In this document: one piece after another, positions 21,301 to 34,269 of the stretch
Position numbering within the stretch: the stretch's first letter is position 1
Layout of the letters: every line of letters starts with the position of its first letter
Assembly: GCF_027172205.1 (NCBI RefSeq)
Contig: NC_070606.1
Location: forward strand, 98,280,534-98,344,533
Source of the DNA: Podarcis raffonei
Lineage: Eukaryota; Chordata; Lepidosauria; Squamata; Lacertidae
Direction: 5' to 3'
DNA: 64,000 nucleotides
Made by a program: the position numbers and the translations under genes
The notes under the pieces: model-generated
The model's input: the letters and a program-made list of their open reading frames with translations, nothing else
What the model was told of the DNA's origin: nothing
Databases searched by the model: none

Positions 21301-23860
21301 CTGGGAGCGGCCGCTGAGACCACATAACACCGGTCTTGAAAGACCTACATTTGCTCGCAGTATGTTTCCAAGCACAATTCAAAGTGTTGGTATTGACCTT
21401 TAAAGCCCTAAACAGCCTCGGCCTAGTGTACCTGAAGGAGCGTCTCCACCCCCATCGTTCTGCCTGGACGCTGAGGTCCAGCGCCGAGGGCCTTCTGGCG
21501 GTTCCCTCATTGCGAGAAGCAAAGCTACAGGGAACCACGCAGAGGGCCTTCTCGGTAGTGGCACCTGCCCTGTGGAACGTCCTCCCATCAGATGTCAAAG
21601 AGATAAACAACTACCTGACATTAAGAAGACATCTTAAGGCAGCCCTGTTCAGAGAAGTTTTTAATGTATGACATATTAGTGTATTTTTGGTCTTTGTGGA
21701 AGCCGCCCAGAGTGGCTGGGGAAACCCAGCCAGATGGGCGGGGTACAAATAATAAATTATTATTATTATTATTGGCAAATTCAATGAGTTAAGGCTGCTG
21801 ATGGCGACTAGCCATGATGACTATGTTCTCCCTTCTCTGATGGAGGCCCCCAGCGTCTGAATGCCAGCTGCTGTGAATCACAAGCCGGGGTGTGTACTCA
21901 GATCCCGCTTGCAGGCTTCCCATTGGGGAATCTGCTTGGCCACTGTGAGAACAGGAAGCTGGACTAGATGGGCCACTGGCTTGGTCCAGCGAGCTGTTAC
22001 ACTTCTTTCAAAAAGGTTGCAGTTCTGCACAGTCTGTTCCTGTGTGGGAGGCCGCTGTCCCTAAACACACGCATGTGCACATGCTCCAGAGCACTCGGCG
22101 ACTCTCCTTTTTCTGGAAGCAGCTCCTGTTTCCTCTTAGCAAACAAGTCCAATAAGGAAGGTAGCTTCATCCAGAATGCAGAAGTAGCCACAGCAAAAAG
22201 TCCCCTGTTTTATAAGAAAGCAAATTAGACTGCGATTTTAAGCTACCACCATTTGAGCGAAAGAGGCTGGTTGGTAGTCAAGATCAGCAGGAGTTCAGAA
22301 ACCGTCCGGCTGAGTTTGGTGGCACTGCTCAGCTTATGGTAAGGCTTTCAACACCAGAATGGGGCAGGAAGCAATTTTCTTGTGATTTCCTCTTAACGCT
22401 TGCAGCCTCCCACCCCCCATAAATCTGCTCTACGGGTTTGGGGGATCTTCCAGACCAGATGGTGCATCACTGAAATTACTTCCCTCCCTTTTCTTCTTCT
22501 GCCACCAGAAGAAACACTGTTTGATACAACCCCTTCCACATTCTCTACCTACTGACAACTGCCTCCTGCTTCCTTCCCCTTCTTCTTCTGTTGCCTGTCC
22601 TGTGGCAAGTGATAGATTGTAAGCTCCTAGGGGCAGGGACCTGCTCACTTGTATACTACAAAGCACAATGAAACTACTGATTTAAAAATGGCACTGATTT
22701 TTTTGTTTCTTAAAATTCCTCCGCAAGGCTGGGTATGAGGCATCTAGTTAACAGAGACATACCAGTTACTGAGCAACACTGCCCATTAAACACTTCTTAT
22801 TCTTATTCCCCACCCATCTGGCAGGGTCTTCCCAGCTACTCTGGGCTGCTTACAGCACATATGCTACAGATCCGAGAGCAGTCAGAGAAGAAACCAGGGC
22901 ATTAAAGACCTCTGCTTTCTACAATTCCCAACCAACCAACTTTCCTCTCTACAAACGCTCTGTTTCTCACTGCCAGCAGCCCAATCCCAACCTGCAAAGC
23001 TCTCCACAGCCGTTTAGAGGGTGTTCATTCAACATTTCAGGATGAGTTGCACACTGTCTGGTCCTATGCATGCTTCAGAAATTCTATGGGGCCTGCTCTC
23101 AACTAAAAGTGTACGGAGGATATCTACAAAACCTTCCCAAGCAAGTGGCAGGCATACAACAGTTTCATTTTCAGAACTGGTGACATACCATATTATGACA
23201 GTGTGTTCAGAATATGAGACCATCCCTGATTTACACTGGAAGCCCACCCTTTCTGAAGCTCCCTGCCACCACTGCAGCAGGCCACTGCTCCTGCCTCCCA
23301 GCTCAGCAACACCCCAAGGCCACCTCCCAAATCAGACAGACATCCAGTGCCCTCGATACGCCCCATGAATATTTGGTTGCAAAAAAAAGGGGGGGAGCCA
23401 CAGTCTCAACACACATGCATTACTGCCTCCACAACTGCTCTGCCAAATAAACTGGAACACTTACGGGCGACTTCTGTTTGTGACCTGGGCGCTTAGGTCA
23501 TCTTCTGGATGGACTTGGGCCTGCACCTGCCCAAGGGGGAAAGAAAATACCGGTAGAGAAAATGAGAAAGCTGAAGATGTCTTTTGGTGGGGAGGAAAGA
23601 GTTATTCAGGAGACAACTATAGACTTAGTCTAGGTCACTGGAATCTGACCAACACATTCCAACAGGGTTGGGGTTTCTGGGTGTGAGTGTTTCTACAGAG
23701 ATTCATGAAGGGATTTGCATGACAAACAGGCATTAGTGATTTTGAATTTTATTGTTATTCTTGTTTTTATACTGTATTTTATACTACTTTTATAATTAAG
23801 TGTTTTAAATTTGTTGTTAGCCGCCCTGAGCCTGGTTTTTGAACCAGGAAGGGTGGGGCA

Positions 23861-23947
<87 letters not shown>

Positions 23948-26900
23948 GGATTTAACCATATTGTTAGCCATTTTGAATACAAATAGCAAAAAATGCAATA
24001 TGAAGATTTCAAAATAAAACGACACACAAAACATACAGCTACAAAACGAACACTTAAAGAGGTTTAGTGGACCCCAAAGTCAGTCGACTGGTGGGAGATT
24101 CCCCTCCCCGCACTCCATCCCATTCTGAAGTGCTGCTGCTTCTTCAAGTGCCGTCTACACTCTGCCCCCAAACCTGGCCAGTAGGGGATGTCATTTTAGG
24201 GGGTGAAACTTAATTTTTGCAAATTTCTTCAGTGAGCGATCTTAAAAATACATTTTTGGTTGCAAGGAACTCAAATTTGCTATTATTTTGTGATTGGACA
24301 ACATTTAGCTTGGTAAATCTATGTTTGATTAAAAAGTACATAAACTGCTCTTGAAAAAAAACCAAATAACTTTAAATTTACCTTCTGACAATATCAGATA
24401 ATGCTTAAATACTACTACTACTGCATAATTTAACTGCAAGTACTTGGCAATCATTTTATTTATTTTTATGCAATTTCACACACATTTTACTTACCACATA
24501 AGACTATATACTTAGTTAACAAAAATATTTTTTGAATTTCCAAGTCATGTTACAACTTTTTAGCACCCCTCAGTTTTGGAATTTGAAAGCTGGAAAAAAT
24601 CAACATGCCCAACTGGCCAGCACCAGCCACTGTGGGTCCCACTTCTGCAAGCCAGCAAGACTGGCTTCATCCCTGCCTCTTGCTCTTTCCAGCCATGTAT
24701 ATGTAGCATGGGGACGCGGGTGGCGCTGTGGGTTAAACCACAGAGCCTAGGACTTGCCGATCAGAAGGTCGGCGGTTCGAATCCCCGCGATGGGGTGAGC
24801 TCCCGTTGTTCAGTCCTGCTCCTGCCAACTTAGCAGTTCAAAAGCATTTCAAAGTGCAAGTAGATAAATAGGTACGGCTCTGGCGGGAAGGTAAACAGCA
24901 TTTCCATGCGCTGCTCTGGTTTGCCAGAAGCGGCTTAGTCATGCTGGCCTCATGACCCAGAAGCTGTACGCCGGCTCCCTCGGCCAGTAAAGCGAGATGA
25001 GTGCCGCAATCCCAGAGTCGGTCACGACTGGACCTAATGGTCAGGGGTCCCTTTACCTTTACCTATATGTAGCTAAGCTGTGTGCCTGGTAACTCACTGC
25101 CTAAGATGCTCTCCCGCCCCAAAACTGTTTTGAGCCTCCCTGCCTTCGTTCGCCCTGCCTGAACTGCTTCTTCAAACCACTCACGTTTCCCTGCATGTGA
25201 CCCCCTGCCTCACTTTATAATTCTCCAGCTTTGTTCCAAGCGGGCAGGCGGAGAGCCACTTGTGCTCCCTTCAACAGCCACTCCTGTTGCAAACTTATCT
25301 GGCGTTCCAGAGAACTCCGAGTCTTTCGCTGACTGTAGAAACTCCAATTTGTACTCCTTTTTTGGGCTCAGAACTTTTGTTAAGCTGCGAGCTGTGTCTA
25401 TGCATGCCCTGCACTCTCCAAGTTTGCATCCACAAAGAGTGTGAAAGTTTGGTCCTGGTACTGTATCTCTGGCATTCCATCACGCCTTTAGGCTGAAGAA
25501 GGCTCTGGGATGGATTTCTTCAATAAACACACCACTGTGATGTTGGGAGACAGCTTTACTCGGTCAGAACAACAGTGGCTGCTGGGGAACCCACAAAAGT
25601 GGAGTCTGAAGGGCTATAAATTACACAGGCTTCTATAGAGGCATTTCCTAGCCTGGCTTCACACAAGCATAGAAATCAAGTCACGATCTCTGGGGAGAAG
25701 TATGTCTGCATTATCATCAGAGCTGGATGCCTGGTTCAGTGAGAACAGGGCTTCTGCTCTCTCTCAAATTAGCTCATGGCCGAGTTTTTCCTGCACCGAT
25801 GTTTTTAATACAGCCGTCAGAAGGCGCCGTCACGACAAATAGCACACAGGCACATACGCAACTTTTTTAGTGCCAATGACCGAAACCTTAAGATCTAATG
25901 AAAAGTAGTATCTGAAGGAGAACATAGCTATATATAAAACACAAAACTTTAGCCAAGTTTTCTTCAAACTCTATCCAGATGGTCAGATTATGTCAAATAG
26001 AGAGGTGCAGGGGAAGAGAACAGCACTCTCGCTCAGCCTCCTACAGTACCTTCAGGCCCCTCTTAAAAAGGAAAGTGGCTTGGCGTGCGTCTTTCTGCTG
26101 GTAGAGCTTATTCCCGATCCGGGCAGAAGGAGACTGTATGTTGGTTCTGTAAAACATCCACAAAGAATCGTCAGCACCATCAATGTGACAGGGTGATGCA
26201 AGTGCCGTGCCCCGAGGAGATCACAATCTAAAGCACGGATGGGACGCGTTATGTTCCAGGAAACCTTCCAAGGGCTGTATGCCAGCGGTGGGAGGATCAG
26301 GAACAAAAGCAGATGGAGCAAGCAATGCTCATTTCCCCACATGCCACTCCCCATCCTCCATTTTTGTAGGCAAGGAAGCAGCACAGTCAGAGTTCGAGGC
26401 AAAGGCAGGCAAAGCATTCAAGGCACAAGACCTTTGCAAACGGCATATGGCTCTCACCTTCTGTTTAACAAAGTAGGCCTCCTGAGAATGGCTCCTTGCT
26501 TTCTCTGCAACTCAGATTGTCTTTGGACGGTGGTCTTCCTTTTCAAAACCGAGTAGTCCCGCTGTATGTTCTTCAGGAAGAGAGATGTTAAAAAATTAGG
26601 TCCACACATTTCCAGCAGTGTTAGTCTGTTGCAGCAAAAAACCCAAGACGTTCAGAAGCTGCTTAACTAATAGCGCAATCCTAATCATGTCCACTCAGAA
26701 GCAAGCACTGTAGAAATTAATGGTGCTTCCTCCCAGGTGTGCAGGATTAGGATTGCAGCCTCTGTGTGATATCCAACTAGGGTAGAGCCATTACGTTCAC
26801 GGACTGCAACGGGTCTACTCGGATTATGGACAAATGCTAACTCTCATCCAAAAACTGTCTCTGCCACCTGATGCACTATGGATTGTTTCAAACTCCATCT

Positions 26901-29900
26901 GCCATGCTGGCTGGGGCTGATGGGAGCTGTAATCCAGCATCTGAAAGGTACCAGGTTCTCTGCTTCATTAATATATTTATACCCTACCTTTCTTTGAGAT
27001 GGCTCACAACGCAAGCACAATTAAATTTAAAAACCCTGCAATATCCAAACAGAGCAGCTGAACGAGGGGTAACTTAAAACAGGAGCAATAAAGTTAGCGT
27101 AGAAATGCCACCATCTCCCCTGCCAGCCCACCCCTGCCCCAGTATCTGAGAGGAGGGTCTTTCTCTGTGTCCCAAGTATGGTGGATGTTAAGCAGATCGG
27201 GGCCAGAGAAAGAGCCCTCTCTGTGGTGGTGCCTGAACTGCTTATGCCCCACACATACCTATGGCCCTTCATGTGTATATACACATTTCATAAGGCCTGC
27301 TAGATGTTTTCTCCAGTTGCATTTAGGACATCTCGGCTCTCCATCTGGGCCACTGAAACCTCATTATTTTAAGCAAGGCACCTTGCATAGATAATGAATG
27401 GGCATCTGGATATAGGACTTCACAGAAAGTCTCTTCTGTTTTGGATGGGGTGAAGTACAGTCGATGCATCTTTGTGCCTTTACGTTTAGCCACTCAATGT
27501 GCTGTTTCTCCATACTGGGGTGAAGTATGGAAGTTTGTTTCGTCTGCCTTTCGAAAATCTGCTTCTGGCCAGCAGAGCTGCTTTAGCATCTCAATCTGCA
27601 GATCATCTGCTACTAATCTGCTGCCAGGCATGTTGGTTTGGCTGCGACTTTTTACTATTTGTAAACTTCATAAGCTTCCTTGACAAGTGCGGGACGGAAT
27701 GGTCAAAGTCCAAAAATAAAAGTGTCGCGTGACACATACTATGTGAACGATTCTCCAACAGCTCACAAAAGCTGAGGAAAGTGAAAGTCATGCTTAAGTG
27801 ACCCTTGTAAGTTAGTCCGAAAGAATTGCTAGGGCACAATATTGCTTTTTCTAGCCCATCTATTCACGCTTGCCATATTACTCATTGGTTGCCTACAACT
27901 TAGAGAACACAGAAATGTCCTGCCTCCCCAACTCCACCTGCCAGGGCAAGGGTCAGAACAACTCTAGCCCGCCAGAGGTGCAATTAGTGGGGACACAACA
28001 CAGGGCCTTTCTGACTACACAACAGCCTGGGTTGTTTTATTTTTTGGGGGGGTGTCCTGCTTTTGCTTTGCATTTTTCATTTCTTCCTTCTTTCTATTGG
28101 ATTTTTAATGTTATTTGTTTTGCTGTTTGGCATATGATTGTTTTAAGCCACCTCGGGGGTCCCCTACAGTGCCACATGTGGCTGGGAACCCCTCTGGTTT
28201 CCTCCTGCAGTCTAATCAGGAAGTGAATCTGGGGAGAAGTTGTCCCACTCGGACGGCCCCTTCCCAACTGCAATTTACTGCCAGCAGAGCAAGTGGACCA
28301 CCCAATGCAAGGATCCCTCCCCCCCCCTCCAGGAAAGGAAACTGGCTCTCACCTTTGCCCCTCTGGATTTCCTTTGGCTCAGAAAAAAAACCCATCATAG
28401 TTTGGTGCAAACCACACACTTTCAGTTGGAAAGAGTAGTCACTTGCCTCAGAGTGTTACTGGAGGTAACTGTTAGGATATTTCCGTTCCACCTTAAAAGG
28501 GAGCAGGATGTTTGTGTCACAGCCTGCGTAATTTCCTGTCTCACAGGATGTTTATGTTGTCTGTTCCTTTCGTTTTCTGCTGTTTTGCCTGAGCAGTCGG
28601 AGCAGACGGTCATGTCTCCTTTTGTTCTGACCTACACCGAATAAACTGTAAATATGCTGTCCTGCTGTGCAACTTTTGCTGTGTGAATTCTGCTGATAGA
28701 GTGTGCACAAGCCTGAGGCTTCGTGTCGCTAAAATTGCATGATACTGCGTGACTACGGGAGGTCGATGGATCGTCCAGCAAGGAGCTTGGGGGCTCAGAT
28801 GGACTTTATCTCCCTGGCAGTATCCCAACAGAGAGCACCTCTGCCCATAGAAAGAGAGCGGAATACATGGAACGAGACCCAGTGCAGCTGCTCCATTCAT
28901 GGATGAAGCCTTGCACTCTCGGAAAAGGGGGTGCTGAGAGGGGAGGAACTCCACCAGATCCCACCTCAAGGCAGAGGCATTCTTACACTGCTGCCCAGAA
29001 AAAAAGATGGGTACGTTGTTGCCTCAAAGCCCGCACACATACCTTTTCACTGAGAGGCGATCTGTTGAGGGGGCTGATGCCTTTGCGAGAGCCCAAAGCT
29101 TTCCTTGCCGCTAGCCCGGTTTTGACTCCATAGGGAGGCCTCTTTCCAGCCACCCGTTTTCTGCGTCCTAAACGGTTCTTTCCAAAACCTGAAATGGCAT
29201 AAATAGGAGACAAAAAGTGGGCCAGTGGCACAGAAGCAAGTAAACATGCCTTGGTCAAGACTAGTGAAGGAGCACAGGCAGAGCTTTTAAAAATATATTT
29301 GGGGGAGGGGTTCCCCTTCCATATTTATTTTAGAAAAAATCTGGGAGGAAATTAATAAAAACCCTTGTTTTCTTAGCAGATCTAAACTTGTATGCATATC
29401 CAGGAGCAAGTCAGCATATGGAAATCGTTGCCACAGAGGTCTGTGGCTCCCTAGCAAAGATACTTGAAGAGGATAAATTGGCACACAGGGGAACAGCTCC
29501 ATCCACATCTCATAGCAACAACACCAAAAAACACGGCTTTCATTATCAAAGGGATTCCATTCCCCAATACCAGATGCTGGGGCTTAACACCAAAGGAGGA
29601 TTATGTCTCAAGTCTTGCCGGTAAACCTTTGTAAAACATCTGGCTGGCTGCTGCAAGTATCAAAAATATTGAAAAAAATAACTTGGGTTGACAGTGCATC
29701 ACAATTCTTATACAGGGATGGGAGGCAGAGCCATTTCGTAAGTTCAGCAACAAGACAAACTCCATCGGGGTCCTCCTGATCCCACACTGTTTCTAATCCA
29801 GTTCATCATTTTAATAACTTCTATTTAACTTGAAAAACTGGTGCGTGGGTCTGTTTTTTTCCTCCTCCCTAACCATCCCTTTTTTGTTTTGTGTTGTGTC

Positions 29901-32900
29901 GGGCAGATTGTAAGCCCGCAGGCAAGAGACTGTCTTGTTTTAAATGATGGTGCGTAAGTCACTCTGGAAGACCCTGGGTGAAAGACAGGGTAAAAATGTT
30001 CCAAAAAATACTTTACTCTTTTAAGAGGGCAAAATGCATTATGTATTACTTAGCGCATAAACCTGTGCAGGCTGTTCTAATTTTGAGTATATATTAAGGA
30101 AAATGTTATTTATCACCTGCCTTTAAAAAAAGGCAGGTCTCAAACAACCTTGACATTTTACTGTCCCGCTACAAAATATGTCCCCGGTGTTTCAGGAAAA
30201 AAGCAAGCAAAACTACCTACCTGTGTACTCTTGGATTCCCCATTTGGTTCTCCTCATCCGGAATTGCCGCTTGCCAGCCTGTTGAAGCCCCCTCTTCATT
30301 CTGGGAGAATACTGCTTCCTCTCTTCTTTCTTATTCAGTTTAATTATATCATCTGCAAAACACATAGCGAGAATTTAAGTACTGAACACTTCTCACTGTG
30401 GGGGACCAAAACAGGAACCCATGCATGATTTGTTATTTTTAAAAAGCCTCAGGTTTTCACTTAAGTAAACTCTTAAGTTTGTTAAGTAAACTCCCGGAAG
30501 AGATCTGTAAACCTTTAGAAACTTTTCTGGAATCGAGAACCTTTCTGGAATTGTGTAATGGGATTAATTCAGTCCTTGTCTTCAGCCAGCCTCCCTCCCT
30601 TGTTTCAACAGGGCCCTGGGTCTGTCACACTTCTCTGTAGAGAGCCATGTGCGTAAAGATAAAGGGACCCCTGACCATTAGGTCCAGTCGTGACCGACTC
30701 TGGGATTGCGGCGCTCATCTCGCTTTATTGGCCGAGGGAGCCGGCATACAGCTTTCGGGTCATGTGGCCAGCATGACTAAGCCGCTTCTGGCAAACCAGA
30801 GCAGTGCACGGAAACGCCGTTTAGCTTCCTGCCAGAGCGGTACCTATTTATCTACTTGCACTCTGACGTGCTTTTGAACTGCTAGGTGGGCAGGAGAAGG
30901 GACCGAGCAATGGGAGCTCACCCCGTCGCGGGGATTCGAACCGCTCACCTTCTGATTGGCAAGTCCTAGGCTCTGTGGTTTAACCCACAGCGCCACCCGC
31001 ATCCCTGTAGAGAGCCATGTGCATAGATGGTGCTATATACATACATTATTCCTGCCAAATAGCTCAGTCGGTAGAGCACGAGACTCTTGCTCTCAGGGTT
31101 ATAGGTTCAAGCCCCATGTTGGGCAAAAGATTTCTGCATTGCAGGGGGTTGGGCTAGATGACCCTCGTGGCCCCTTCCAACTCTACTATTCTATGATTCT
31201 ATACATACAAAATTAGGTTTAGCTGCAATGCAGCGTCCACTGCCATGTATGATGCTTGTGAGAAAGCACAATCTCGCCATCTGAGGAGTGGCCACAGTAC
31301 AGTGACGGCACACGCTCCTTGCATGCAGAAATCCCCAGGTTCAACCTCTGGCATCTCACAGGTAGAGGAAAATGCTCTTCTGGGGACCTGAGAGCTGTTG
31401 CCAGTCAAGTGTGGTCCAGACGGTCAGCAACCTGACAATGAAAGGCTGCTTCATATGTCTTGTAATCCCTGCTCTTCACGCCTGCTCTTTTTAAAATGGG
31501 GTTAGGTGAGTTCTGTTACTAGTTTAGCCCAGTGTATTGCCCAGAGTGCTACACAGCCAGATAGCACTCTGAAAATTGCATTTATCACATATTTGTGATA
31601 AGCTGAACTCCTTTTAGAAGCCTGCTTCAATCCCATGAGATTTACACACGGTGTACACTGCAGAATCTATAGGGTGACACAATAGAATCTTATATTTCTT
31701 CAATTTGAGGCCGTTCTGAATCCTCATTTGCCTTGAAAGTGCTGAAGGCTGCAGGACAGCAATCTAACAGCAAATAAATAAAAATCTTTGCAAAAGCATG
31801 GCCATTAAAATTTAAACCAAGAGCCCTTCCACGTCTCTGAACATATATTGCACCCACAAGCACTAAGATAATGAATTCTGTCAGTAATTCAGAATGCCCC
31901 AGTTTTCTTTTCGCAAGAGTTGCTATAATTCATTCAGCACCATTACTTCATCCCTAAACACATTGTTAGCCTGCATTTGATTCAACTTCAAAATGAGAAA
32001 CTGACTCCCAAAGTTCAGGAGTCGTCGCCATCATTGCAATCACTTCTGCAGTGAAACTGCTGTGTAACAGCATCATTCTTACAACAGAGTTTAGCGAACG
32101 TGTCCGAGGGGATTCAGCAAATTCGCATCTAAGTCAAATTTGAAGCCAGCAAGCACACATAACCTGACTGCTCCCAAAGCCAATACTTTCCTTGCCCCAT
32201 AAATACCCACCACCCCCGAAAAAAAATAAATTAAAAAAATTCAGGGAGACTAGCTCCACCCTCAGCCCCCAAGACAAATACACATCTCCCAAGAGAACTC
32301 ATTGGCTCTCTCACTAAGGTCATTTTGCACTACCACACATGCTCTCTAAACTGTAGACCAGCTGAACATATCACACTGCAGGAGGAAGCCTCTGACTGGT
32401 ATACTATCGGCACAAAGTTTGTTTCAGAAGGTACAGAGGATTCCAGCGGATGTTGTTACACACAGCAACCCAAGGCACAAGGGCAGAATTTCAGATTAAC
32501 TCGTCTTGAGGAGTAAGGAATCAAACACAGCAATGACACTTCTTACGATGCTTTTGCTGGTAGTCTGCAGTTTGTGTTCGGTGGTCAACCAAAGATGGGT
32601 GTGGCTAAAGTGAAGGGCCACTGGAAATGACCTTTTTGCCTTGACCTCCTCTAACAAAATGATTTACTGTATCTATGCAAATCCTTCTTGCCAGCGAGAT
32701 CATGAGGATCCAGAAAGTTCAGAGTGACGAACCAAGAAGTCTGGATGCAGTAATGGGAATAAAGTAAAATGATAGGTAAATGAGAAGGCCAGAAGGCTGG
32801 CTTTTTGCACATAAAAGCCTCTACATGTAGCTCAGGGGAAAGCTTCCTCCATCAACCAGAAATTCTATAGAAATGTAAAGGTAAAAAAGGTAAAGGACCC

Positions 32901-34224
32901 CTGGTGATGGACACAAGACATCCGCAGGTAAGACAGAATGACGCATCAGGAATCTGTTGCCATAGTCATTGTCCTTGATAGGTAAATCTATTCAGGAGGA
33001 CCATCCACAAAGGAAACCTTCCAGATGGGTCATCCTTGTTTACATGCCCAAATCCACCTTTTAGCAGAACCTTCCCTATTACATCACTGAGGTCTTCTCC
33101 AGAAACTCCTCCCCTATGACCAAGCACACCTACCTGAATTTTACCCTATCCACTCTCATTCCCTCATTTTGACCCCTTCTCATTGGTCACCATGCCAATT
33201 CACCTAAAACACACTTATTAAAGTTCAGGCTCCTTGACCACCTTCTACAATGCTGTCTGAAGTTTCCCCTCTGCTCTCTCTTCCTCCGAGCAACCATTCT
33301 GCACACACCAGGAACATCTTTAAACTTCAGAACTAAGGCTTGGTGAAGGGTCTATGCCCGTGATCCTATTTTACTAATAAAGATCTGAACTCACTGCATA
33401 GACTCCTGAGCTCAATGCCTGGGTCCCATCTCTTCTATCACCTACAAACACAACATTTCAGGAGCACCTATCTCCACTTTCAGAGCTATTCCCCCTTTAG
33501 AATAGAACTCTCTATTTCTTTAACTGAGAAGTGTGGTTGTGTTAGAACTATAAATGTATGCTGCTGCACTTTATTACAAAAATCACATTTAATGCTTTAT
33601 AAGAAATTCTTTTGTGTAATTTTTGTGAAGGCACTCAGAAACTTCAGAGGGTTTGGATACACATGTAAGGCAGCGCTTGGTTCTACGTCAGCTAAAAGTC
33701 CCCACTGGTGCAAGTTTCACATTCCCAAGTCCACGTGTCTTTCAGCATCCCCATCCCCACCCTGCGCCTCCTGTTAACACACTTTACAGCATGAAACACA
33801 TCCTGAAAAACCAGGATATGGACATTAGCAAAGTAATCCTATGAAGTGAGAGGGACACTGGTCTGACCCTCCACAGCTTCTTGCTGCAGAACAGGAGATT
33901 GTGCCGTGATGGAATATAATCACACGTCAGCAACTTGTTGAACAGGACACTACAGCCAGCGATGATGCCGTATTTTAAAGGCATCTTCCGCTTTTAGTTC
34001 TAGGTCAACAGAGGTGGAACATCAACTCAATGCACTTATGCAACTCCCCTAATATATAATAATAAAATCACAGCAACAAATCTGCAGATTTGCACGCATC
34101 ATTAAAAGATTTACGGTTAGGATGGTCAATGGAGATATCTCATTATATACAAAAATATACAGTTGTATCATACATACATACATAGTATATCACAGATCGC
34201 CTTCCCTGGTGCCCACAGGGTTTA

Positions 34225-34269
<45 letters not shown>

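Noticed and set aside
25080-25570. Possible LTR with a TATA-like box and polyA signal
   Set aside because: No convincing TG/CA termini or target duplication could be set, so it is not listed as a feature.
31055-31120. tRNA-Lys gene
   Set aside because: It has good A and B boxes but is the head of a CR1-tailed SINE with a target duplication; the anticodon loop is altered.
32910-33420. Possible LTR with polyA signal in FYTTD1 intron 1
   Set aside because: Ends could not be defined. Only noted in the intron description.
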